From: an uncultured Leptospiraceae bacterium
GTDB taxonomy: Bacteria; Spirochaetota; Leptospiria; Leptospirales; Leptospiraceae
Assembly: GCA_937924465.1 (NCBI GenBank)
Contig: CALDSP010000335.1
Coordinates: 1-12,722 of the forward strand
DNA: 12,722 nucleotides
Direction of reading: 5' to 3'
A model generated the notes under the pieces. The model saw only the letters and a list, made by a program, of their open reading frames with translations. It was not told the origin of the DNA and searched no databases. Of the stretch, positions 7,088 to 12,722 are shown piece after piece (the stretch's first letter is position 1; the number at the start of each line of letters is the position of its first letter). A program made the position numbers and the translations under genes.

Positions 7088-8188
7088 ATGGTAGTTTTAT
7101 TCCCTCAAAAATGGGTACACGGTGGATATACAATTGCTCATAAAGATGGAAAAACTTATTTCATAAAAGGAGCTCTTCCAAAAGAAGAAGTAGAATGTGA
7201 AATCTTAAAAGAAAATTCTAAAGTTGTTCATGCAAGAGTTTTGAGAGTAATTCAACCATCTACCCAAAGAATTGAAAGTGACTGCGCTGTTTTTCCTGTT
7301 TGTGGTGGATGTAGTTTTAGACATATTTCATATTCTCAAGAATTAGAATTAAAAAAAAATTTACTTTTAGAAGAATGGAAAAGAAATCATATTTATTTCA
7401 TAAACGACGTTTATGTTACTTACGGAAATTCTAATTATTATAGAAATAATTTTCAAATTAAATCTCAAAATGGAAAACTAGGTTTTTATAAAGACTTGAG
7501 TAATGAAGTAATTGAAATTCCCCATACAGGTTGCAAAAATTTAAGTTTGAACTTAAATCAAATTTTAAACTCACCTAAAATACAGCAATCTCTCAAGTGG
7601 AGAGAGCTTCAAAGTGTTTATCCTTATGATAAACAATCGGGAGATTATTTCTTTCAAAACTTGCATTTCAAAATTCCACCTAATGCTTTTTTTCAAGTAA
7701 ATACTTTTTTAATTCCTCTTTGGTTAGAAGAAATTCAAAAACAAATCCCACAAAACTCTAAAGTTTTAGAACTATTTTGTGGATGCGGCCTCATTAGTAT
7801 AACTATAAGTGAGTTCTGTAAAACTGTTCTTGGACTTGAGATAGATCACAATGCGGTACGTTATGCAAAAATCAATTCTAAGCTTAATTTGAAACAAAAT
7901 CTCAAATTTGAAAAATTGGATTTGTATAAAACTTATATTCCTCACTCTAACTTTGATTTTTTACTTTGCAATCCACCACGAAATGGACTTGGTAAAAAAG
8001 TTTTAGAATGGATTTCAAAAAATCAACCCAAACAAATTTTATATTCTAGTTGTAACTACTTAACTTTAAGTTATGATTTAAAAGAAATTTTATTAAACAA
8101 GTATACCATAGCACATGTTCAAATTTTTGACTTCTTTCCTAGAACTCCCTATTTTGAAACTCTTGTTTTACTAAAGAAAGCATTATAG
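7088..8188 (+). CDS. TRAM-domain, iron-sulfur 23S rRNA/tRNA (uracil-C5)-methyltransferase (RlmD/RlmCD/TrmA family)
   Basis: Uses SAM to methylate C5 of a uridine in structured RNA; cytosolic. Domains in the 366-aa protein: a TRAM RNA-binding domain (about 1-55, with GGYTIAHKDGKTYFIKGALP), then a [4Fe-4S] cluster set C66, C72, C75 and C149. Then come FFQVN (201-205, the Q of the family's SAM/uracil site) and the SAM motif VLELFCGCG (226-234). The family signature CNPPRNGL (294-301) follows, with the catalytic nucleophile C322 in YSSCNYLTLSYDL and the general base E357 in PYFETLVLL. All catalytic residues are intact. It is shorter than usual for TRAM-bearing members (commonly 430-460 aa), the central region being compact. 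The ATG at 7088 has only AGG about 10 nt upstream. The family is certain; which uridine is modified cannot be told from the sequence. Confidence 0.92.
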   Translation: MVVLFPQKWVHGGYTIAHKDGKTYFIKGALPKEEVECEILKENSKVVHARVLRVIQPSTQRIESDCAVFPVCGGCSFRHISYSQELELKKNLLLEEWKRNHIYFINDVYVTYGNSNYYRNNFQIKSQNGKLGFYKDLSNEVIEIPHTGCKNLSLNLNQILNSPKIQQSLKWRELQSVYPYDKQSGDYFFQNLHFKIPPNAFFQVNTFLIPLWLEEIQKQIPQNSKVLELFCGCGLISITISEFCKTVLGLEIDHNAVRYAKINSKLNLKQNLKFEKLDLYKTYIPHSNFDFLLCNPPRNGLGKKVLEWISKNQPKQILYSSCNYLTLSYDLKEILLNKYTIAHVQIFDFFPRTPYFETLVLLKKAL

Positions 8189-8189
8189 C

Positions 8190-8235
8190 TTATAAACTTT
8201 TATAAATGATTTTAGTTTAGATTTTGTAGTAAACT
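8190..8235. terminator. AT-rich inverted repeats between convergent genes
   Basis: In the 46-nt gap between the RNA methyltransferase and GT9 genes there are two small inverted repeats: TTATAAA/TTTATAA (8190-8196 and 8199-8205) and AGTTTA/TAAACT (8214-8219 and 8230-8235). T-rich sequence lies on both strands. They may end transcripts from both sides, but the stems hold almost no G-C pairs. Confidence 0.28.
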
Positions 8236-9242
8236 CATTCCAAAATTTTTAAAAGAGCTTCAAATATAAGTTTTGGGTCTTGTTCTCGCATACAACGGAA
8301 ATGTTGTTTAGGACAAACTCTTCCACCATGAATTCCACAGGGTCTACAATCTAAATTTTTAATTTCTGAAATAAATTGTTTACTAGATAGAGGTGTATAC
8401 CCAAATTCTGGAATAGTTGCTCCAAAAATAGCTACTGTTGGAATATCAAAAGCAGAGGCAACATGAATGGGGGAAGAATCATTTGAAATAAGAACTTTAG
8501 ACTTAGAAATAATATAACAAAATTCTTTTAAATTTGTTTTTCCAGTAAAGTCTACTACATAGGTTTCTAAATCTTTCTTAACTTCATTTGAAATTTGTAG
8601 ATCATTTTTGGAGCCTACTAACACAGGAATATAATTTGTTTTTTCTAAAATCATTTGAATAATTTCTCTAAACTTAGTCTCTGGCATTCTTTTGGTTTCC
8701 CAAATTGAAGAAGGAGCAATTACAACAAAGGGGGAGTTTAATTTTTCTTGTATCATGGTTTCTTTGATTTGTTTAATTTCTTCCTCTAAAAAAAAGAGCT
8801 CTGGTTTATAAGGAAATTTTTCTTCATTGACAAGTGAAAATAATTTATTGATTTCATGAATTCCTAGAATAGGTCTAGACTTTTTATTATTCAAAAGAAA
8901 AGAAAAACCTGCTTGTTTATAACCAATTCTTTTTTTTGCTCCACTGTAAAAAGCAATTATACTAGAACGATGAGAAAAATGAGGTGAAAAACAAATCTCA
9001 AATTTTCTTTCTCTAATTTTTGTTAAAAATTTGAAGAAATGAAGTAAATTTTTTTTGATTTGTTTTTTATCTAGGGAAATAATTTCAGAAATGTATGGAT
9101 TTCCAGTAAGTATGGACTCTGTTCCAGAGTTTACAAGCACACTAATTTTTGAGCTTGGATAAAGTTCTTTCACTCTACGAATGAATCCTGTTGTAAGAAT
9201 TAAATCTCCTAAAAAAGCAGTTTGAATAATTAGAATCTTCAT
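8235..9242 (-). CDS. Glycosyltransferase family 9 (ADP-heptose:LPS heptosyltransferase-like)
   Basis: Adds a sugar, in characterised members L-glycero-D-manno-heptose, to the LPS inner core on the cytoplasmic face of the inner membrane. I prefer the ATG at 9242-9240 (335 aa; MKILIIQTAFLGD) over the one at 9257. It gives the standard family N-terminus and places the catalytic Asp at D13, as in E. coli WaaC. Neither start has a strong ribosome site. Other features: an APSSIWETKRMP nucleotide-binding segment (about 176-187, with K184 and R185); SNDSSPIHVASAF (253-265), the GT9 signature, with H260; and AIFGATIPEFGYTP, for sugar-nucleotide binding. A C-terminal cysteine set C299, C302, C310 and C317 is found in many GT9 proteins. 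It is a single-gene minus-strand unit. The exact donor sugar is not determinable. Confidence 0.9.
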   Translation of the reverse strand: MKILIIQTAFLGDLILTTGFIRRVKELYPSSKISVLVNSGTESILTGNPYISEIISLDKKQIKKNLLHFFKFLTKIRERKFEICFSPHFSHRSSIIAFYSGAKKRIGYKQAGFSFLLNNKKSRPILGIHEINKLFSLVNEEKFPYKPELFFLEEEIKQIKETMIQEKLNSPFVVIAPSSIWETKRMPETKFREIIQMILEKTNYIPVLVGSKNDLQISNEVKKDLETYVVDFTGKTNLKEFCYIISKSKVLISNDSSPIHVASAFDIPTVAIFGATIPEFGYTPLSSKQFISEIKNLDCRPCGIHGGRVCPKQHFRCMREQDPKLIFEALLKILE

Positions 9243-9315
9243 GAACCAAAGAATCATTCAAAAATAAAAGTAATTATTAGTAAAATATATAAGTAAAATT
9301 TCAAAAAAATAAATC

Positions 9316-9345
9316 TTGCAAAATCAAACAAATAAAAAATAAAAT
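9316..9345 (+). promoter_or_regulatory. Candidate promoter of the caspase-pfkB-dut unit
   Basis: TTGCAA (9316-9321, 4/6 to -35) and TAAAAT (9340-9345, 5/6 to -10) lie 18 nt apart, about 43 nt upstream of the GTG start. They lie in a 130-145 nt divergent gap that is nearly all A/T, so chance matches are likely. Confidence 0.3.
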
Positions 9346-9387
9346 AATCTAATGTTTAGATAAAATAAACTTTTTGGGAGATTTTTT

Positions 9388-10992
9388 GTGAAGAAGGTTT
9401 TATATTTTTTTGTTTTTCTTTTTTCTATTTTTCAGTCTTTGTACGCACAAAATCGATATGGACTACTCATTGGCTCTAATTACAAAGGGAATAGTATTGG
9501 GATTAGTGAATTAAATCTTTGTGAAGCCGATGCCACTTACATGAAAGCACAGGTAGAAAAATTTGGAAATTTTAAAGATATTCGAATGCTCTTAGGAAGA
9601 GATGTAACAAAAGCAAACATTGAAAGAGAAATTCGCGAACTTGGTAGAAAAGCCAAAGAAGAAGATGTAGTCTTTTTATTTTTTGCAGGACATGGATTTT
9701 ACCAAAGGGATGCTTCTGCTAAAAATGGAATGAGAAACTATATTGTTTGCTATGATAGACCTCATCTTTCTGATGCAGAATTGAATGAATACCTAAAATA
9801 CATAAAATCCAAAAAAACAATTTTTGCTTTTGATTGCTGTTATTCGGGGGGAATTGCAAAAAAGGGGAAACCGGCTACACGAGGAGGAGCGGAAATTCCT
9901 ATCCCACAGGGAAAGGATGGAGTGATCAAACAAGGTAGAGATGATTTTTACTTCCAAGACAAAGTCATCATTTCCTCCGCAGACGACAACCAAACAGCTA
10001 TTGAAGTAGGAGGCACTATTAACCATGGAATTTTTACTTACCATTTTGGAAGAGCTTTTGAAACAGGAGACCTAAACGGAGATAAAGTCATTACTGCTTT
10101 AGAGGCTTTTTACCAAGCAAGAGAAAGAGTTATGAAAACAGCTTTAGATCATAACCACGAACAGGAACCACAAATCTCCGGAAATGCTTCTGGAATTTTT
10201 CTTTCTGGACAAGAAAAACCTACTCCAGCTCCTATTTTTGATCCCCCTGCTCCACCCAATCCAACTCCTATTCCTGAAGTAAATCCTCCCAAACCCGATC
10301 CAATCAAACCTGTAGTAACTCCAGATGAGCCCCCTCCTATTGTCACAACTCCCACAGCTTCTTTACTCATTCGCACAACAATCATTAAAGACAGACGTTT
10401 TGGACTCACTGCAATGAGTCCGGAAGAATATATGAAAAATAAAGATAGAAAAGGAGATAGAAAAGTTCGAGTTTTAATTGATGATAAAGAATACCCCATT
10501 GAGTTGCGTATAGTGAAATCGGATTATTGGGGTTCTACCACAGTGCGCAAAGGTGAGATTTATCATATTCTTGTAAAAGATGTTCCCAAAGGAATTCATA
10601 AAATCACTGTGCAAGCAGATGACTACCCTGAATCCCAAACTACATTTGCTGTTACGGGAGAAAAAGAAAACATTTTAGACTTAGAACTCACAATGAGTGG
10701 ATTTGGTTCTATCCACGGACAAGTTTTTTATAAAACTTTAGATAACCCTGTTTCTAAACATCCTATCTATATGCCAACTATCAAGAGTGCTGTTGGAACT
10801 AGAAAAGTTGTTACAGATGAAAAAGGAAATTTTTATTTCACAAACCTAGTTCCTGGAGAATATGAGTTAAGAGCTTCCTTCTTAGAAAAACTTGACTTAG
10901 ACAATTCCATTATAAAAGTGAAAGAAGGGGAAGTCACAAAAATTCAAGTCATCTTAAATGTAAAACTTCCCGGCACGAAAACAAAACATTAA
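9388..10992 (+). CDS. Secreted caspase-like (peptidase C14/metacaspase-type) protein with C-terminal beta domains
   Basis: A predicted cysteine protease of the caspase/metacaspase fold, 534 aa, exported. The start is GTG at 9388 with GGGAG 7 nt upstream. Signal peptide 1-20 (cleavage YA|QN). The caspase domain (about 22-273) opens with RYGLLIGSNY and carries catalytic H102 in FFAGHGF and C151 in FDCCYSGG. A Lys/Arg/Gly-rich insert (156-190) precedes KVIISSADDNQTAIE and NHGIFTYHF. D228-E239 (DLNGDKVITALE) is a canonical EF-hand-type calcium loop, as found in several bacterial C14 proteins. A Pro-rich linker (about 276-324) leads to a beta-rich region (325-435) I cannot name. After it comes a CarboxypepD_reg-like Ig fold (about 438-525: GSIHGQVF, then DEKGNFYFTNLVPGEYEL). 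It is probably periplasmic or surface-exposed. The gene ends 12 nt before the kinase gene. The protease family is sure; activity, specificity and role are not. Confidence 0.88.
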   Translation: MKKVLYFFVFLFSIFQSLYAQNRYGLLIGSNYKGNSIGISELNLCEADATYMKAQVEKFGNFKDIRMLLGRDVTKANIEREIRELGRKAKEEDVVFLFFAGHGFYQRDASAKNGMRNYIVCYDRPHLSDAELNEYLKYIKSKKTIFAFDCCYSGGIAKKGKPATRGGAEIPIPQGKDGVIKQGRDDFYFQDKVIISSADDNQTAIEVGGTINHGIFTYHFGRAFETGDLNGDKVITALEAFYQARERVMKTALDHNHEQEPQISGNASGIFLSGQEKPTPAPIFDPPAPPNPTPIPEVNPPKPDPIKPVVTPDEPPPIVTTPTASLLIRTTIIKDRRFGLTAMSPEEYMKNKDRKGDRKVRVLIDDKEYPIELRIVKSDYWGSTTVRKGEIYHILVKDVPKGIHKITVQADDYPESQTTFAVTGEKENILDLELTMSGFGSIHGQVFYKTLDNPVSKHPIYMPTIKSAVGTRKVVTDEKGNFYFTNLVPGEYELRASFLEKLDLDNSIIKVKEGEVTKIQVILNVKLPGTKTKH

Positions 10993-10998
10993 AAGGAG
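10993..10998 (+). promoter_or_regulatory. Strong Shine-Dalgarno site fixing the TTG start of the kinase
   Basis: AAGGAG starts immediately after the caspase stop codon and lies 6 nt before TTG 11005. It is the best ribosome-binding site in the window and compensates for the weak start codon. Confidence 0.7.
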
Positions 10999-11004
10999 AA
11001 CCAC

Positions 11005-11997
11005 TTGGCTATTTACGATGTATTTGGAATAGGAAATGCGTTAGTAGATATTATTTATTCTTGTTCGGATGAATTTTTAAAAGAAAATCAAATTCGAAAA
11101 GGTGTAATGACCTTAGTAGACTCAGACACTCAAAAACAAATTGTAAACAAATTAGATTCTTCTAAATTTACTCTTCGCTCGGGTGGAAGTGCCGCTAATA
11201 CTATGATTGGCCTCGCAAACTCTGGTGGAAATGGAGTATACATTGGAAAAGTAGGAAAAGATACAAATGGAGCTTTTTATAAAATGGATATGGAGAAGTC
11301 TGGAATTTTATTTCCTGTTCCCGCAAGTGATGGAGTTACTGGAACTTGTTTAGTCTTTACTACCCCCGACGGAGAAAGGACCATGCTCACTTGTCTTGGG
11401 ATTTCAAGTGAAATTACCAAAGAAGATATTGATGTAGAAAAACTCAAAAATAGTAAAATTTTATATGTGGAGGGCTATCTTTGGGACAAGCCTAGCACAA
11501 AAGAAGCTTGTCTGTATGCAATGAAAATTGCAAAAGAAAATCAAGTCAAAGTGTCTTTCACTTTTAGTGACCCTTTTTGTGTAAATCGTTCTAAAGAAGA
11601 ATTCATTCAAATCACAAAAGAATTTGTAGATATAGCTTTTTGCAATCACGAGGAGGCTATGGCAGTTACTTCTACAAACAATCCCGAAGATGCAATTCGA
11701 GAATTGGGATTTTTAACCTCTATTGGTTTTATGACATGGGGAGCAAACGGAGCTTATGTTGTTCACGAAGGAATTATTAAACATGTACCGGGCTTTAAAG
11801 TAAAACCTATTGATTCAAATGGAGCAGGTGACGCATTTGCAGCTGGAGTCTTGTATGGTCTGACCCACGAGTATTCCTTAGAAAAATCTTGTAGATGGGG
11901 AAATTATATGGCATCCCGTGTAATTCAAGAAATCGGTCCAAGACTTTCCTATTCTTTAAAAGAAAAACAAGAAGAAATTTTAGAAGGAATTCACTAA
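11005..11997 (+). CDS. PfkB-family kinase, adenosine kinase-like
   Basis: A ribokinase-fold kinase of 330 aa. The closest recognised pattern is the bacterial adenosine-kinase-like subgroup, which phosphorylates adenosine to AMP with ATP; related sugar kinases cannot be excluded. Evidence: N-terminal YDVFGIGNALVDI; PfkB signature 1 region GGSAANTMIGLANSGG (60-75) followed by YIGKVGKDTNG (79-89); and signature 2 DSNGAGDAFAAG (270-281), where G273-A274-G275 form the anion hole and D276 is the catalytic base. Residue 271 is Ser where Thr is usual. The start is TTG at 11005 with AAGGAG 6 nt upstream, 12 nt after the caspase gene and 18 nt before dut, so it is the middle gene of a probable operon. 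It fits purine salvage alongside purB elsewhere in the window. The family is very sure; the substrate moderately. Confidence 0.88.
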   Translation: MAIYDVFGIGNALVDIIYSCSDEFLKENQIRKGVMTLVDSDTQKQIVNKLDSSKFTLRSGGSAANTMIGLANSGGNGVYIGKVGKDTNGAFYKMDMEKSGILFPVPASDGVTGTCLVFTTPDGERTMLTCLGISSEITKEDIDVEKLKNSKILYVEGYLWDKPSTKEACLYAMKIAKENQVKVSFTFSDPFCVNRSKEEFIQITKEFVDIAFCNHEEAMAVTSTNNPEDAIRELGFLTSIGFMTWGANGAYVVHEGIIKHVPGFKVKPIDSNGAGDAFAAGVLYGLTHEYSLEKSCRWGNYMASRVIQEIGPRLSYSLKEKQEEILEGIH

Positions 11998-12015
11998 GTT
12001 TAAAAAAAAATTTCT

Positions 12016-12459
12016 ATGAATAAAAAAATTTTAATTCAAAAACTATATCCCGATGTTCTAGTTCCTAAACTTCAAACTTCCGGTTCTGCAGGTTACGATT
12101 TGTATTCCTATTGTCCTGAAAAAATTACATTAAAACCATTAGAAAGAAAATTTATTCCAACGGGAATTCGGATTTCTCTTCCTCTAGGTTATGATGCAGA
12201 GGTGCGACCTCGTTCCGGGCTTGCCAATCATTTTTTTATTATTATACCCAATTCACCAGGTACTATAGACAGTGATTATAGAGGAGAAATTCTAGTTGGG
12301 CTTATGAATTTAGGAACAGAAGATTTTACAATAGAACACAAAATGAGAATAGCCCAGCTAGTCATTCGAAAGACCTATCATTTTGAAATGGAGGAAGTCG
12401 AAGAATTAGATTCAACAGAAAGAGGAGAAAAAGGGTTTGGTTCTACAGGACTCTTCTGA
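12016..12459 (+). CDS. dut: Deoxyuridine 5'-triphosphate nucleotidohydrolase (dUTPase)
   Basis: Hydrolyses dUTP to dUMP and pyrophosphate, keeping uracil out of DNA and supplying dUMP for thymidylate synthesis; a cytosolic trimer. At 147 aa it has the standard length. All five motifs are visible: AGYDLYS (25-31), PRSGLA (65-70), GTIDSDYRGEI (82-92, with catalytic D85 and base-stacking Y88), RIAQLVI (111-117), and RGEKGFGSTG (136-145), the flexible C-terminal Gly-rich arm that closes on the nucleotide. Motif 2 continues as NHFFIIIPN instead of the usual K/H-H-G-I, a notable change at a normally conserved Gly. The ATG at 12016 has no recognisable ribosome site (an A-rich leader); it lies 18 nt after the kinase gene and is probably read with it. 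The last 82 nt overlap the convergent gene on the minus strand. Confidence 0.95.
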   Translation: MNKKILIQKLYPDVLVPKLQTSGSAGYDLYSYCPEKITLKPLERKFIPTGIRISLPLGYDAEVRPRSGLANHFFIIIPNSPGTIDSDYRGEILVGLMNLGTEDFTIEHKMRIAQLVIRKTYHFEMEEVEELDSTERGEKGFGSTGLF

Positions 12460-12722
12460 ATTACAATACAAGGTAAGGTTCTAGAAATCTCCCCTTTCTG
12501 AGAATAAATTGAAATAGAAAAAATTCCCTCCGAAAGTTTCTTTTCCCAAAGAAATTCTGCTTTATTTGAATTTTGAACTTTTAGTTTCACTAAAGAAGAA
12601 TCTCCAATTTGAACTTTTTGTCCTTCTTGAAACCCGTACCCAAAAAGAGTAACCTGAACAGGAAGAGAATCATTATTCCATTCATATGGTTCAATATTTT
12701 GAATTGCAACCTCGTCTCTAAA
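12378..12722 (-). CDS. C-terminal part of a protein with an IPT/TIG-like Ig domain (5' end outside window)
   Basis: On the minus strand a frame is open from the right edge (12722) to a TGA at 12380-12378, giving 114 residues. The first 90 or so resemble one IPT/TIG immunoglobulin-like domain: IQNIEPYEWNNDSLPVQVTL, then FGYGFQEGQKVQIGD, a strand with VKLKVQNSN, EGIFSISIYSQKGEIS, and a closing strand CIVIQK. The tail (about 94-114) is Ser/Pro-rich and is encoded antisense to the end of dut. Such domains occur mostly in exported or surface proteins, but no signal or anchor is visible here because the N-terminus is missing. An internal GTG in SSLVKLKV would give only 70 residues and would cut the domain, so the gene surely begins beyond the edge. 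The coding call is fairly firm; the domain name is tentative. Confidence 0.6.
   Translation of the reverse strand, partial: FRDEVAIQNIEPYEWNNDSLPVQVTLFGYGFQEGQKVQIGDSSLVKLKVQNSNKAEFLWEKKLSEGIFSISIYSQKGEISRTLPCIVIQKSPVEPNPFSPLSVESNSSTSSISK

Noticed and set aside
9243..9257. Upstream ATG of the GT9 gene at 9257
   Set aside because: It would add MILWF ahead of the standard family N-terminus; the ATG at 9242 puts the catalytic Asp at position 13 as in WaaC. Neither has a clear ribosome site, so the choice is not certain.
10149..10499. Minus-strand 116-codon frame with a long Gly-rich stretch
   Set aside because: It is the antisense of the Pro-rich linker of the caspase-like gene (Pro codons read as Gly backwards); no ribosome site and no independent support.
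12378..12590. A complete 70-residue minus-strand gene starting at an internal GTG
   Set aside because: The frame stays open to the right edge and the upstream residues complete an IPT-like domain, so it is annotated as an edge-truncated larger gene.
1..12722. Mobile element, prophage, CRISPR or defence island
   Set aside because: No transposase, integrase, terminal inverted repeats, spaced direct repeats or tRNA-linked attachment site is visible; gene content is housekeeping and envelope. The caspase-like gene has no adjacent sensor (NTPase, TPR or gasdermin-like) partner and carries a signal peptide, which argues against a suicide-type defence system.

Overview
The window reads as ordinary chromosome from an AT-rich (roughly one-third G+C, estimated by eye) Gram-negative-type bacterium. 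The evidence for an outer membrane is a signal-peptide-bearing beta-barrel-like protein and a family 9 (heptosyltransferase-type) glycosyltransferase used for LPS core. The gene content (Ste24-type M48 protease, group II truncated globin beside a GlpD-type dehydrogenase, secreted caspase-like protein with Pro-rich linker, PfkB adenosine-kinase-like enzyme) and frequent TTG/GTG starts would fit a Leptospira-like spirochaete. That placement is inference from general resemblance; nothing in the window proves it. There is no rRNA, tRNA, insertion sequence, integrase, CRISPR array or phage gene.

Layout, left to right. (1) 1-1067, plus strand: the 3' end of a probable methyltransferase, overlapped by a complete class I SAM-dependent methyltransferase. 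(2) 1136-3681, minus strand: purB (adenylosuccinate lyase) followed by an M48/Ste24-type membrane metalloprotease, with a 4-nt stop/start overlap. (3) 3724-5757, plus strand: group II truncated haemoglobin and, 3 nt later, FAD-dependent glycerol-3-phosphate dehydrogenase. (4) 5747-6076, minus strand: a small secreted coiled-coil protein of unknown function whose 3' end overlaps that of glpD. (5) 6077-6319: the longest non-coding stretch, a very AT-rich divergent promoter region. (6) 6320-8188, plus strand: an outer-membrane beta-barrel-like protein, a probable terminator, then a TRAM plus iron-sulfur RNA uracil-C5 methyltransferase. (7) 8235-9242, minus strand: a GT9 glycosyltransferase. (8) 9388-12459, plus strand: secreted caspase-like protease, PfkB/adenosine-kinase-like enzyme and dUTPase, tightly spaced. 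(9) 12378-12722, minus strand: the C-terminal part of a protein with an IPT/TIG-like domain, entering from the right edge and antisense to the last 82 nt of dut.

Functional threads: nucleotide metabolism (purB, adenosine kinase-like, dut), envelope biogenesis (GT9, beta-barrel, M48 protease), respiration and oxygen chemistry (globin with GlpD), and RNA modification. Transcription direction switches repeatedly. Intergenic gaps are short, and at two convergent junctions the coding ends overlap. I do not see a defence island or a clearly new multi-gene system. The most unusual single gene is the exported caspase-like protein: an intact His/Cys pair, a canonical EF-hand-type calcium loop, a Lys/Arg-rich insert after the catalytic Cys, a Pro-rich linker and two C-terminal beta-rich regions.
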